This document shows, in pieces, positions 36,170 to 45,384 of a stretch of 64,000 nt of DNA. Origin of the DNA: Noviherbaspirillum sp. L7-7A (GTDB lineage Bacteria; Pseudomonadota; Gammaproteobacteria; Burkholderiales; Burkholderiaceae_D); NCBI RefSeq assembly GCF_019052805.1, contig NZ_JAHQRJ010000002.1:124001-188000 (forward strand), read 5' to 3'. The notes under the pieces are model-generated. The model made no database searches, was not told the origin of the DNA, and saw only the letters and a list, made by a program, of their open reading frames with translations. Within the stretch, counting starts at the first letter, position 1; every line of letters starts with the position of its first letter. The position numbers were made by a program, and so were the translations under genes.

Positions 36170-36508
36170 GTGCCTGTCCAGAACGCCCTGTCTCCGTATG
36201 ACCCCGGCCTGCAGGCAGAGAGAACCGCGCTTGCCTGGAGCCGCACCGCCTTCGCCTTTCTGGTCAATGCGCTGCTGTGGCTGCGTGCCGGCCTGGCCGA
36301 TGACGAAAGCATGCTGCTGCTGTTCGGGCTCGCGCTATTGACGTCGTCTGCCGGCTTCCATATTTGCGGCAGGATGCGGGCCAGGGCATTAATGACCGGC
36401 GCCAAGCCCGTGCCTGTGCATCCGGCATTGATGCGCGCACTGGCGCTAGGCGCGGCGCTGGCCTGCCTGCTGGCGGCGGTGGCCAGCGCCTTCGTTGGCA
36501 AGGTCTGA
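36170..36508 (+). CDS. DUF202 membrane protein (YidG-like)
   Basis: A 112-residue partner of the preceding gene with three helices. The family motif is LQAERTALAWSRTAFAFLVN. The start is GTG at 36170 directly after the upstream stop; an in-frame ATG (residue 48) would delete the motif. Function unknown. The pair probably forms one membrane complex. Confidence 0.83.
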   Translation: MPVQNALSPYDPGLQAERTALAWSRTAFAFLVNALLWLRAGLADDESMLLLFGLALLTSSAGFHICGRMRARALMTGAKPVPVHPALMRALALGAALACLLAAVASAFVGKV

Positions 36509-36528
36509 CAGGCCCTTTCCGTCGGCCC

Positions 36529-37152
36529 TTATTTCTGCGCCACCATGCCAACCAGCGCGGACATGCCGCTGTGCCGGCTGCCTTCATTCAACTGCGCATC
36601 GTAGGACCGCATGTCGACAATGCGCAGGCCGGCGAATGCCGCCCTCAGCATGTCCTCGGTGTACAGGTGTTCCAGCAGGCCGGGGCCGCCGGTTTTATAC
36701 TCCAGCTGCCTGGGGGTGTATCCCTGCAGCACCAAGCAGCCGCCCGGCTTCAGGCTCCTCACCATGTTGGCAAACAGCCTGTCTCGCATGTCGGGATCGG
36801 CGAACTGTACGAAGATCGCCACGACGTAGTCGTAGGCTTTGGCTTGCCAGGCCCAGTCGTCGCAACTGTTGACGTGGTAGTTAACGTCGGCACCGGCCTC
36901 CCTCGCCAGGCGACGCGCCTTGTCCACGCCTACCGGCGATATGTCGAAGGCATCGACCAGCAGTCCCTGCCGTGCCAGCCAGACGCTATTGCGTCCTTCC
37001 CCATCCGCCACGGCAAGAGCCTTCTTGCCCGCCTGCAGCAGGCCGGCCTGGTCTGCCAGGTAGGCATTGGGCTCGGTGCCGAAGACGAATTCCGGTGCGC
37101 TGTAGCGCTGGTCCCAGGTGGCGGCGGCTTGAAAGAAGCGTGCATCTGTCAT
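36529..37152 (-). CDS. Class I SAM-dependent methyltransferase (TehB-like)
   Basis: A 207-residue cytoplasmic methyltransferase. Motif I appears as KALAVADGEGRNSVWLARQG, motif II as DAFDISPVGVDKARRLARE, and LKPGGCLVLQGYTPRQLEYK is the post-motif region. The N-terminal WDQRYSAPEFVFGTEPNAYL is typical of the tellurite/thiopurine-methyltransferase-like group. The substrate is unknown. The start at 37152 follows from the family N-terminus (MTDARFFQAAATWD); the longer frame of 410 codons is not credible. Confidence 0.85.
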   Translation of the reverse strand: MTDARFFQAAATWDQRYSAPEFVFGTEPNAYLADQAGLLQAGKKALAVADGEGRNSVWLARQGLLVDAFDISPVGVDKARRLAREAGADVNYHVNSCDDWAWQAKAYDYVVAIFVQFADPDMRDRLFANMVRSLKPGGCLVLQGYTPRQLEYKTGGPGLLEHLYTEDMLRAAFAGLRIVDMRSYDAQLNEGSRHSGMSALVGMVAQK

Positions 37153-37248
37153 GGTGACTCCCATTGAGATAAGGAATGCCGGCTGGCGTAGACGGGCGCC
37201 AGCATCTGCAATATACCGACGAGCATAGCGGCTGTCGTATTCGGCGCT

Positions 37249-37608
37249 TTGCTTTGCTTCCGTGGAATAAAATCGACTAGGCACCTTGCACCTGTCCAAC
37301 CAGGAGTCTGCAGCCAACGGAGCAACCGGGCAACCCGATTGGCACCCAGTGTATGGACCGCCAACGACTCCAGGAGCTATGCCGGCAAGCCGCTGGCCTC
37401 TTCTACCCCCAATGCCGCGGCCGACGTCTACATCGCCCTGCAGAACGACCGCGGCGTGTCGTCCTGGGTCGACGACACCTAGACCGATACCCGCGAAGGC
37501 AGCGCCACTCTCACCTGTAGCGTGTTCCGCAAGCGCGTCAACGCCGGCAACGTGACGCTGGGGCCATGGAATTTGGTCACGCGCATGTGCATGGTGATCA
37601 TCCGGTAA
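37249..37608 (+). pseudogene. Broken ORF with in-frame stop
   Basis: One frame has coding character on both sides of a TAG at 37480-37482. Before it: VWTANDSRSYAGKPLASSTP and ADVYIALQNDRGVSSWVDDT. After it: TDTREGSATLTCSVFRKRVN and VTLGPWNLVTRMCMVIIR with a normal stop. A CAG to TAG change would explain it. There is no clear start or ribosome site, so the 5' end is lost too. I do not recognise the family; it may be the tail of a carbohydrate-active or secreted protein. Confidence 0.4.
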
Positions 37609-37616
37609 GGTTTGGC

Positions 37617-37649
37617 TGGCTGGGGCCGGCAGCGCCCCGGCCCCAGCCA
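37617..37649. terminator. GC-rich hairpin
   Basis: GGCTGGGGCCGG (37618-37629) pairs with CCGGCCCCAGCC (37637-37648), extended by one T-A pair. No T run follows on either strand. It lies just after the broken ORF and may be its former terminator. Confidence 0.4.
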
Positions 37650-37754
37650 CGCCGCCGTCTGATGTGACGCAAAGCCGCGCGGCCCGGCTGCACAAGAATG
37701 GGCATGGTAGGCCGGCCATAACCGGCCCTTGTGGGGACTCCGGGAAATCGCGCG

Positions 37755-39146
37755 ATGCCACTGCCTCGAAGCCGCCGCCGGCATGCCGGCGGCGCGCTCT
37801 TCTGTCTGCTCGGCCTGCTGCTGGCCGCCTGCGCGCTGGCCGCGCCGGCGCCGGTAACGCTGCTTAGCATCGACGGTCCGATCGGTCCGGCCAGCGCCGA
37901 TTACATGGTGCGCGGCATGGCGCGCGCCGCCAGCGACGGCAGCCAGCTGGTGATCTTGCAAATGGATACGCCCGGCGGACTCGACACGTCGATGCGTGCC
38001 ATCATCAAGGCCATCCTGGCCTCGCCGGTGCCGGTGGCGGGCCTGATCGCGCCCGGCGGCGCGCGCGCCGCCAGCGCTGGCACCTATATCCTCTACGCCA
38101 GCCATATCGCGGCGATGGCGCCAGGCACCAACCTCGGCGCAGCCACGCCGGTGCAGATCGGCCCGCCGGGCGCAGCGCCCGAGAGCGACAAGCCGCCGCC
38201 CGGCGCTGCCGCCAGGCCGGAATCGGCGCTGGCACGCAAGCAGGTCAATGATGCCACCGCCTACATCCGCGGCCTGGCGCAGCTGCGCGGGCGCAATGCA
38301 GACTGGGCCGAGCGCGCCGTGCGCGAGGCGGTCAGCCTGCCGGCCGAGGAAGCATTGAAGCTGCGGGTGATCGATTACCTCGCCGCCGACGGCGAAGCGT
38401 TGCTGCGGCAGCTCGACGGCAGCAAGGTCACCGTGCTCGGCCAGCAACGGCAGCTGCATACGGCCGGCGCGACGCTGGTGCGTGTGCAGCCCGACTGGCG
38501 GGTGCAGCTGCTCTCCACCATCACCAGCCCGACCATCGCGTTGCTGCTGCTGACAGTTGGCGTGTATGGCCTGGTGTTCGAGTTTATCAGCCCGGGCGCG
38601 GTGGCGCCGGGCGTGGTCGGCGCCATCTGCCTGCTGCTTGCGCTGTACGGCCTGCAGCTGCTGCCGGTGAACTATGCCGGGCTGGCGCTGATCCTGCTGG
38701 CGCTACTACTGATGGTGGCCGAAGCCTTTCTGCCCAGCTTCGGCGTGCTGGGCATCGGTGGCGTCGCCGCCTTTGTTGCCGGCGCGCTGATGCTGATCGA
38801 TACCGACCTGCCGGGCTACGGCCTGCCGCTCGGCCTGATCGCCACCGTGGCAGTGGCCAGCGCGCTGCTGCTCGGCGCCATCGCCACCCTGGCGCTGAAA
38901 ACCCGGCGCCGGCCGCGCATCGCCGGGCTGGACGACATGGTAGGCGGCATTGCCGAGGTGGAGGCAGCGCCCGGCGCGCCGCACCAGGCCTGGGCGCGGC
39001 TGCGCGGCGAAACCTGGCGCGTGGCCAGCACCACGCCGCTGCGCCGCGGCCAGAGGGTGCGGGTGGTGGCCCGCAAAGGCCTGCTGCTCGACGTGGTTCC
39101 GATCGGCGACGACACACAAGGAGAATCGACATGCCCGCCACCCTGA
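37755..39146 (+). CDS. NfeD-family membrane serine protease
   Basis: A 463-residue protein. A signal/lipoprotein-like start ([19 protein letters not shown]) leads to a ClpP-like protease domain with [20 protein letters not shown] and the active region [20 protein letters not shown] (Ser in SAGT; Lys later in [15 protein letters not shown]). Next come four to five membrane helices, and a C-terminal OB-fold NfeD domain. Such full-length proteins cleave stomatin-like partners. The next gene encodes one and overlaps by 16 bases, a very common pairing. The start at 37755 has GGGAA about 8 bases upstream. Confidence 0.9.
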   Translation: MPLPRSRRRHAGGALFCLLGLLLAACALAAPAPVTLLSIDGPIGPASADYMVRGMARAASDGSQLVILQMDTPGGLDTSMRAIIKAILASPVPVAGLIAPGGARAASAGTYILYASHIAAMAPGTNLGAATPVQIGPPGAAPESDKPPPGAAARPESALARKQVNDATAYIRGLAQLRGRNADWAERAVREAVSLPAEEALKLRVIDYLAADGEALLRQLDGSKVTVLGQQRQLHTAGATLVRVQPDWRVQLLSTITSPTIALLLLTVGVYGLVFEFISPGAVAPGVVGAICLLLALYGLQLLPVNYAGLALILLALLLMVAEAFLPSFGVLGIGGVAAFVAGALMLIDTDLPGYGLPLGLIATVAVASALLLGAIATLALKTRRRPRIAGLDDMVGGIAEVEAAPGAPHQAWARLRGETWRVASTTPLRRGQRVRVVARKGLLLDVVPIGDDTQGESTCPPP

Positions 39147-39928
39147 GCTTCGGATTCGGTTTCATCGTCGTCTTGCTGCTGGTGCTGCTGGCCGTATCGA
39201 TAAGGGTGCTGCGCGAATACGAGCGCGGCGTGGTGTTCCAGCTCGGCCGCTTCTGGGCTGTCAAGGGGCCGGGCCTGGTGATCCTGATCCCGGTGCTCCA
39301 GCAGATGGTGCGGGTTGATTTGCGCACTATTGTGCTCGACGTGCCGACCCAGGACGTGATCTCGCGCGACAATGTATCGGTCAAGGTCAACGCCGTGTTG
39401 TACTTCCGGGTGGTCGATCCGGAAAAGGCCATCATCCAGGTTGCCAACTTCTTCGAGGCAACCAGCCAGCTGGCGCAGACCACGCTGCGCGCGGTGCTGG
39501 GCAAGCATGAGCTGGACGAGATGCTGGCCGAGCGCGAGCGCCTCAACATCGATATCCAGCAGGTGCTCGACGCCCAGACCGACGCCTGGGGCATCAAGGT
39601 GGCCAATGTCGAGATCAAGCATGTGGACCTGGATGAATCCATGGTGCGGGCGATTGCCCGCCAGGCCGAGGCCGAGCGCGAGCGGCGCGCCAAGGTGATC
39701 CATGCTGAGGGCGAGCTGCAGGCCTCGGAAAAGCTGATGCAGGCCGCCGAGGTGCTGGCCCGGCAGCCGGGCGCAATGCAACTGCGCTACATGCAGACGC
39801 TGGCCAACATCGCCGGCGACAAGTCCTCGACCATCGTGTTTCCGCTGCCGGTCGAACTGCTGACCGGCATGGTGGAACAGGCCCGCAAGACCACGTCCCG
39901 GCGCGCCGACGCGGGGCCGGCTCCCTGA
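39131..39928 (+). CDS. Stomatin-like SPFH protein (slipin)
   Basis: A 265-residue membrane-anchored protein. One N-terminal helix ([15 protein letters not shown]) is followed by the SPFH domain ([40 protein letters not shown]) and a charged coiled region ([20 protein letters not shown]). The C-terminal [13 protein letters not shown] is the usual tail. It probably organises membrane microdomains and is the substrate of the NfeD protease encoded just before it. Confidence 0.92.
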   Translation: MPATLSFGFGFIVVLLLVLLAVSIRVLREYERGVVFQLGRFWAVKGPGLVILIPVLQQMVRVDLRTIVLDVPTQDVISRDNVSVKVNAVLYFRVVDPEKAIIQVANFFEATSQLAQTTLRAVLGKHELDEMLAERERLNIDIQQVLDAQTDAWGIKVANVEIKHVDLDESMVRAIARQAEAERERRAKVIHAEGELQASEKLMQAAEVLARQPGAMQLRYMQTLANIAGDKSSTIVFPLPVELLTGMVEQARKTTSRRADAGPAP

Positions 39929-40006
39929 GCGGCAGCGTTTAACTGCGCTGTAGTGGAACCGCAGCCGCCGGCCGGCGTCGTATCCGCATACGATGCGGAG
40001 GGAGCA

Positions 40007-40534
40007 ATGGAATTGGTATTGACGCTGCTGGTGTTGCACGGCCTGCTTGGCGGCCTGGATGTGGCCCTGAACCATGAGCTCGCGGAACGCCTGCCGCACC
40101 GGCCGGGCGCGGCCATGGAGGAAGCGCTGCACGCGGCTCGGGAGGCTTTGTTCGCCGCGCTGTTTCTTGGGCTGGCCTGGTTCGAATGGCATGGCGCGGC
40201 TGCCTGGCTGGTCGCCGCCGTGGTCGCCTGCGAAGTGACGGTATCGACTTGGGACAGCGTGCTGGAAGACCATACGCGCCGCCTGCCGCCGCTAGAGCGG
40301 ATGCTGCATGTGGCGCTGCTGATCAACCTCGGCGCCTACATCACGCTGCTGGCGCCGCACTGGCTGGCATGGCGCGCGCTGCCAAGCGCGGTGGTGCCGG
40401 TGTCGCATGGCTGGCAAAGCCTGGCGCTGACTGCGCTGGGCCTGGCAGCGCTTGCCTGGTGCCTGCGTGACGCGCTGAGCAGCCACCGGCTGCGCCAGGC
40501 GCCCGCGCCGGCAGCCGTGACCGCCACGCGCTAG
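40007..40534 (+). CDS. Membrane protein of unknown function
   Basis: A 175-residue protein with about four to five hydrophobic segments and conserved-looking polar residues between them (LNHELAERLPHRPGA and CEVTVSTWDSVLEDHTRRLP). His, Glu and Asp within helices suggest metal or lipid chemistry. Similar sequences are found beside oxidoreductases in some Burkholderiales, from memory, but I cannot name a family. The start at 40007 follows GGAGGGAGC; the longer frame from 39953 has no ribosome site. Confidence 0.65.
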   Translation: MELVLTLLVLHGLLGGLDVALNHELAERLPHRPGAAMEEALHAAREALFAALFLGLAWFEWHGAAAWLVAAVVACEVTVSTWDSVLEDHTRRLPPLERMLHVALLINLGAYITLLAPHWLAWRALPSAVVPVSHGWQSLALTALGLAALAWCLRDALSSHRLRQAPAPAAVTATR

Positions 40535-40631
40535 CGGCGCCATTGTTCCCGCTCCAACAGAACCCCGGGCCGCTCCGGTACGATACCGGTTCCTTTTACC
40601 TGGCGGCCTGCGCCGCCGCTGATGATTGCCA

Positions 40632-42608
40632 ATGACAGAGCCAGACATTCCCCTTTCCACCGCCGGCGAGCACGAGGATGCGCCGGACGCCGCCTCGGCA
40701 CAACAGTATGTGAGCGCCGCCGGTGCACGCCTGGTCAAGCTGGAAGGCCGGGTTTTCGTGCGCTTTACTGGCGAGGTCGAAGCCGGCCTGCTGCGCATCC
40801 CCTACGACCTGGTGCCGGCCTACGGCGTGCTGGCCAAGCCTACCAAATGGCGCAGGATGGATGACGACGCCCAGCTCGCGCTGGTGCGGGAGCGGGTCAC
40901 GCCGGAAGCCATAGAAGCGCTGCGCCGCCAGGTCGCCGCCTTCGCGCGCGAGATCGAGGAACAGGCCGAGGATGCCGGCCTGGACGCGATGCCCTACCTG
41001 CAGTCGCTGGCCGGGCAGGAGAGCGCCGACCCGGCGGAATTCGTGTTCGACCGCATCCGCCAGCGCCTGGCGCATGCGATCGAGCGGGCGCAGGAGGAGC
41101 GCCATGCCGCGCTGACCCGCGAGAGCATCAACCTGGCTGAGTATCCCGATTCCTTCGAGATGGCGCGCCGCCTGCCGCGCAAGTTCATCGCCGTGCTTGG
41201 CCCGACCAACTCGGGCAAGACCCACAAGGCAATGGAGGCGCTGATCCATGCCAAGAGCGGCGTCTACCTGGCGCCGCTGCGCCTGCTAGCGCTGGAAAAC
41301 TATGAACGCATGCAAGCGGCCCGGCCGCACGGCAAGGCGCTGAAGGTCAGCCTGATCACCGGCGAGGAACGCCGCATCGAGGAAGGCGCGACCCATGTCG
41401 CCAGCACGGTCGAGATGCTGGACAGCCGCACCAGGGTCGAGGTCGCCGTGATTGACGAGATCCAGATGCTGGCCGACCGCGACCGTGGCGCGGCCTGGAC
41501 CGCCGCCGTCTGCGGCGCACCCGCCACCACGGTCTATCTGGTGGGCGCGCCGGAAGCGCGCAAGGCGATCGAAGCGCTGGCTGAACGACTCGAATGTCCG
41601 CTCGAAATCCACATGCTCAAGCGCAAGGCGCCGCTGACGATGGAAGGGCAGGCCGTCAGGAAGCTGCGTAACTTCCGCCGCGGCGACGCCGTGATCGCGT
41701 TTTCCCGGCGCGAGGTGCTGATGTGGCGCGACATGATCGCCGAGACCGGCATGTCGGTCTCCACCGTCTACGGCAACCTGTCGCCCGAAGTGCGGCGTGC
41801 GCAGGCCCAGCGCTTTCGCGATGGCGAGGCCGACATCGTGGTGGCGACCGATGCGCTGGCGATGGGCCTGAACATGCCGATCTCGCGGGTGGTGATGACC
41901 ACCGCCGTCAAGTTCAACGGCGTCGAGGAGGAAGAAATCTCCGCGGCGCTGGCGCGCCAGATCGCCGGCCGCGCCGGGCGTTACGGCGTGCACGAGGAAG
42001 GCTTCGTGGCGGGCTACGACGAGGATACGCACGACGTGATCCGCGCACTGCTGAAGGAAAAGCTGGCGCCGGTGCCGGCCACCAACTTCTCGGTCGCGCC
42101 GACGCTGGAGCATCTGCACCGGATTTCTTCCGTGACCGGCGAGCAGTCGCTGGTGCGGCTGTTGAAGCGCTTCGTGCATAACATCGATGTGCCGGACGGC
42201 TTCTTCTTTCCGCGCATCACCGAGGAGCAGTCGGAACGGGCGCTGTGGCTCGACACGCTGCCATTGACCATCGCCGAGAAGTTCACCCTGTCCCTGGTGC
42301 CCATCGCCAGCCGCGTGCCCACGCTGCAACTGGCCTGGGAAGGCTGGGCCAGGGCCCTGGCGAAGAAGCGGGTGATGAAGCTCGAGGTCGACCCGCGCGA
42401 GCTCGGCCGACTGAACTTGCAGGAAGTGGAGGACCAGTGCCGGCTGTATTCCGCCTATGCCTGGCTGGGCTACCGCATGCCCGAGTATTTCCCCAGCATC
42501 GAGGAAGCGCAGTCGCTGGCGCGCACTGCGTCCGAGCGGGTCGATGCGATGCTGCAGGCGCAGAACGCGGCGTTGCGGCGGCGGCAGGGAAAGCGGCGTG
42601 GCGGTTGA
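40632..42608 (+). CDS. SUV3-like DEAD/DEAH-box RNA helicase
   Basis: A 658-residue superfamily 2 helicase. Walker A is AVLGPTNSGKTHKAMEALI and Walker B is VAVIDEIQMLADRDRGAAW (DEIQ rather than DEAD). Motif VI is ISAALARQIAGRAGRYG. Domain order and these variants match SUV3, the mitochondrial degradosome helicase, whose bacterial forms occur mainly in alpha- and some betaproteobacteria. The N-terminal 170 residues are an extra domain, and the C-terminal SUV3-C-like region ends in a basic tail. It probably works in RNA turnover. The ATG at 40632 is preferred to an upstream TTG. Confidence 0.88.
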   Translation: MTEPDIPLSTAGEHEDAPDAASAQQYVSAAGARLVKLEGRVFVRFTGEVEAGLLRIPYDLVPAYGVLAKPTKWRRMDDDAQLALVRERVTPEAIEALRRQVAAFAREIEEQAEDAGLDAMPYLQSLAGQESADPAEFVFDRIRQRLAHAIERAQEERHAALTRESINLAEYPDSFEMARRLPRKFIAVLGPTNSGKTHKAMEALIHAKSGVYLAPLRLLALENYERMQAARPHGKALKVSLITGEERRIEEGATHVASTVEMLDSRTRVEVAVIDEIQMLADRDRGAAWTAAVCGAPATTVYLVGAPEARKAIEALAERLECPLEIHMLKRKAPLTMEGQAVRKLRNFRRGDAVIAFSRREVLMWRDMIAETGMSVSTVYGNLSPEVRRAQAQRFRDGEADIVVATDALAMGLNMPISRVVMTTAVKFNGVEEEEISAALARQIAGRAGRYGVHEEGFVAGYDEDTHDVIRALLKEKLAPVPATNFSVAPTLEHLHRISSVTGEQSLVRLLKRFVHNIDVPDGFFFPRITEEQSERALWLDTLPLTIAEKFTLSLVPIASRVPTLQLAWEGWARALAKKRVMKLEVDPRELGRLNLQEVEDQCRLYSAYAWLGYRMPEYFPSIEEAQSLARTASERVDAMLQAQNAALRRRQGKRRGG

Positions 42609-42811
42609 GGGCTGGGTAGTGTTTCGCGGACTATCGAGATTGGTGATGCGGGGCGTGGTGGGACAGCGGAGAGACGCCGGTGGCCATCACGTTACGTCGT
42701 ATTACCCAGCAGTGCTGCGAATGCATTAACCGTTTAAGATGCGAGCGCGCCGTCGCGCCTGTCTGCAGGCCGGCATGGGCGTCAACATCAACATCAACAT
42801 GGAGAGATACG

Positions 42812-43111
42812 ATGATTTTCGAGCGGGCAGAGATCAGGGTGAAGGCAGGCGAGGAAGCCAGCTTCGTGGCGGCGGTGCAGGCAGCGGCACCCTTGTTCCA
42901 GCGGGCCAAGGGTTGCGTTTCAATGCAACTGGAACAGTCGGTAGAGTATCCGGACAGGTATACGCTGGTGGTCGGCTGGCAGACCGTCGAGGACCATACC
43001 GTTGACTTTCGCAACAGTGCCGACTTCCAGGAATGGCGACGCCTCGCCGGCCCCTACTTTGCCGAGCCGCCCCAGGTGCAGCATCTGAACACGGTATTGC
43101 AGGCATTCTGA
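42812..43111 (+). CDS. Antibiotic biosynthesis monooxygenase (ABM) domain protein
   Basis: A 99-residue dimeric alpha-beta-barrel protein. IFERAEIRVKAGEEASFVAA, GCVSMQLEQSVEYPDRYTLV and GWQTVEDHTVDFRNSADFQE follow the ABM pattern. Members oxidise quinones/polyketides or degrade heme; the activity here cannot be assigned. GGAGAG precedes the start at 42812. It is monocistronic; the 200 bases before it hold no gene. Confidence 0.85.
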   Translation: MIFERAEIRVKAGEEASFVAAVQAAAPLFQRAKGCVSMQLEQSVEYPDRYTLVVGWQTVEDHTVDFRNSADFQEWRRLAGPYFAEPPQVQHLNTVLQAF

Positions 43112-43318
43112 GCCGGCTGCCACGAGCAGGCAGCGGGCGTGCCGCGTTTTGAATGGCGGTGCGCAGTGGACTTGTCCTGCCCCTGTTCCCCGCTCGCTGA
43201 ATTGCCCATGGCGGCAAATCTTGTCAGCCATATGAGGCAATTCATCGGCATGCAAGGCCTTTACATGGGAAGGCGATCGGCTGCTGGCGGACTCGCCTGA
43301 CGCTATTCCCTTACCGTG

Positions 43319-44227
43319 CTACGCGGCCGGCTTGCGCAACTGCTGCTTTAACATCGCCAACATGGCCGCCGCGGCCGGCGACAGCGAGCCCTCGCGGCGC
43401 AGCACCAGGCCGATGGAGCGGCGTATCACCGGCTCCACCAGCGGACGGCGCACGATGCCGGGGTCGCCGATCACGTCGGCCGCCAGCGCCGGCAGTGCCG
43501 CCACGCCGAGTTCCTCGATCACCATGGCACCAATGGTGGCGAGATGGTCCACTTCATAAGCGGGATGGAATCCGAAGCCATGTTGCAGCGCGGCCGCTTC
43601 GACATACTGGCGTACGCTGGTATGGCGCGACATCGTGATATGCGGAAAGGGCAGGGTGTCGGCAAAGCGCACCTTGCCGCGACCCTTGGCCAGCGGGTGG
43701 CCGGGTGCGGCCAGCAGCACGAAGTTGTCAGTCGTCAGCGGCACATAGTCGAGGTCGGTATAGGCGGGATTGGCCGCCGTCAGCGCAAAGTCCACCCGGC
43801 CCTCGCGCACCAGCTCGAAGGCCGGCTCGGACAGGGTGTCGACCACTGACAGCCTGATGTCCGGATGTCTGGCGCTGAAGCTGCGAAAGAGCTTGGGAAT
43901 GATGCGCGCCGCCAAAGACGGCATGGCCGCAATTGCCACCCGGCCGCGCCGCACCGCCGCCACATCGCGGACCGCGACCACCGCGCGCTCGATGTCCGAC
44001 AGCAGCTGCTCGGCCTGCGCGGCGAGCACCTCCCCGGCCGCCGTCAGGGCAACGGCGCGGGTGGTGCGGTCGAACAGGCGCGTGCCAACAGCTTGTTCCA
44101 GCCGGCTGATCAGTGTCGACAGGGCCGACTGCGACAGGTGCATTTCCTGCGCCGCCTGGCTGAAGCTGAGCGTCTGGGCCACGGCAAGGAAGGCGCGGAT
44201 GTCGCGGGCCGAAAGATTTATCTCCAT
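43319..44227 (-). CDS. LysR-family transcriptional regulator
   Basis: A 302-residue regulator. The N-terminal helix-turn-helix reads RAFLAVAQTLSFSQAAQEMH, then LSQSALSTLISRLEQAVGTR. The effector domain follows (RGRVAIAAMPSLAARIIPKL). It is divergent from the dehydrogenase gene at 44312, with an AT-rich gap of 84 bases, so it most likely controls the catabolic set 44312-47041. The inducer is unknown. The start at 44227 fits the family. Confidence 0.9.
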   Translation of the reverse strand: MEINLSARDIRAFLAVAQTLSFSQAAQEMHLSQSALSTLISRLEQAVGTRLFDRTTRAVALTAAGEVLAAQAEQLLSDIERAVVAVRDVAAVRRGRVAIAAMPSLAARIIPKLFRSFSARHPDIRLSVVDTLSEPAFELVREGRVDFALTAANPAYTDLDYVPLTTDNFVLLAAPGHPLAKGRGKVRFADTLPFPHITMSRHTSVRQYVEAAALQHGFGFHPAYEVDHLATIGAMVIEELGVAALPALAADVIGDPGIVRRPLVEPVIRRSIGLVLRREGSLSPAAAAMLAMLKQQLRKPAA

Positions 44228-44311
44228 AATCGATAAGTTTATAGAAAATATGCGATTCACAGAAATAAGTCTCGGCGGCAGACTGCAGTTTTTCTTGCTC
44301 CGTCCAGGCCC

Positions 44312-45307
44312 ATGAACACCGATCACGCTCCTACTACTTCCATTTCCTCCTCCCAGGTTGCCAGCCTGCCCAAACCGTCGCGCGCCTGCGCGCTCGTCGC
44401 CGGCGGCGGCACCATGGGCGCCGACGTCGCGCTGGTGCTGGCCCGCGCCGGCTGCCGCACCATCGTGCTCGAACCGGGAGAAGGGCGACGTGCGGCGCTG
44501 GACGACTATTTCACCAGCGGCCTGCGTGGCTTGGAAGCCGAAGACATGCGCGGCTGCCTCAGCGCCTGCGCATCGCTGGACGAGGTGGACTGGCAGGCGG
44601 TTGACCTCGTGATTGAATGCATACCGGAGAGGCTGGCGCCCAAGCAGGCTTTGTTTGCCGAATTGGAAAAGCGCGCCAGGCCCGACACCTTGTTCTGCAG
44701 CAACAGCTCCAGCTTCCCGATTTCAGCCATCGCCGAAGGACTGGCATCGGCGCAGCGCATGCTGGGCCTGCATTTCTTCATGCCGGCCCACCTGGTGCCG
44801 CTGGTCGAAGTAGTGCTGGGCGAGCGCTCCTCCGCCGCGCTTGGCGAAGCGCTGTCTGCCTTCATGCGGGCCTGCGGCATGGTGCCGGTCCTGGTGCGCA
44901 AGGACTTGCCGGGCTTCCTCGCCAACCGCCTGCAGCATGCGCTGGCGCGCGAGGCATTCGCCATGATCGATGCCGGCATCGCCACGCCGGAGGATGTGGA
45001 TGCCGCGGTGCGCTTCGGCTTTGGCTTCCGTTTCCTGGCCGCCGGGCCGGTGCTGCAGCGCGACCATGCCGGCATCGACGTGCATTGCCCAGCCGCGGCC
45101 ACGATGTATCCGTCGCTGGCCGCCAACACCGTGCCGGCCAAGGCCCTCTCCGATCGGCTGGCAAGCGGCAGATTCGGCATGAAGACCGGCGAAGGCTTTT
45201 TCAAATGGACGCCGGAAAGCATCGCCGCCGAGCGCAAGCGCTATGACGACCTGTTGAAAGCGGGCCTGCGGCTGCTGGCGCCGGAACTGCCGAAGATCGA
45301 GAAGTAG
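44312..45307 (+). CDS. 3-hydroxyacyl-CoA dehydrogenase family, NAD-binding
   Basis: A 331-residue single-copy dehydrogenase related to L-3-hydroxyacyl-CoA, L-carnitine and L-gulonate dehydrogenases. The NAD fold has ALVAGGGTMGADVALVLARA with the acidic residue in TIVLEPGEG. The catalytic segment reads LGLHFFMPAHLVPLVEVVLG; the usual HFFNP Asn is Met here. The later conserved Asn lies in LPGFLANRLQHALAREAF. FGFGFRFLAAGPVLQRDHAG is the family's dimer region. Its neighbours (racemase-like, Bug protein) suggest breakdown of an imported hydroxy acid rather than fatty acid oxidation. Confidence 0.85.
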   Translation: MNTDHAPTTSISSSQVASLPKPSRACALVAGGGTMGADVALVLARAGCRTIVLEPGEGRRAALDDYFTSGLRGLEAEDMRGCLSACASLDEVDWQAVDLVIECIPERLAPKQALFAELEKRARPDTLFCSNSSSFPISAIAEGLASAQRMLGLHFFMPAHLVPLVEVVLGERSSAALGEALSAFMRACGMVPVLVRKDLPGFLANRLQHALAREAFAMIDAGIATPEDVDAAVRFGFGFRFLAAGPVLQRDHAGIDVHCPAAATMYPSLAANTVPAKALSDRLASGRFGMKTGEGFFKWTPESIAAERKRYDDLLKAGLRLLAPELPKIEK

Positions 45308-45384
45308 TCTGCACGCAGCCGGCTCTCCACAGCCCTCCACGTCGGCTTGCCGGCCCATTAACTGAAGCTTTACCGCCACTCACC

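Noticed and set aside
36529..37761. 410-codon methyltransferase frame as annotated by the longest start
   Set aside because: The first 203 codons lack domain character; the family N-terminus begins at 37152.
38816..40273. 485-codon minus-strand ORF
   Set aside because: Antisense to nfeD and the slipin gene; the composition is that of a codon shadow.
42781..42800. CATCAA short tandem repeat before the ABM gene
   Set aside because: Only about three units; it may be chance and lies just upstream of the ribosome site.
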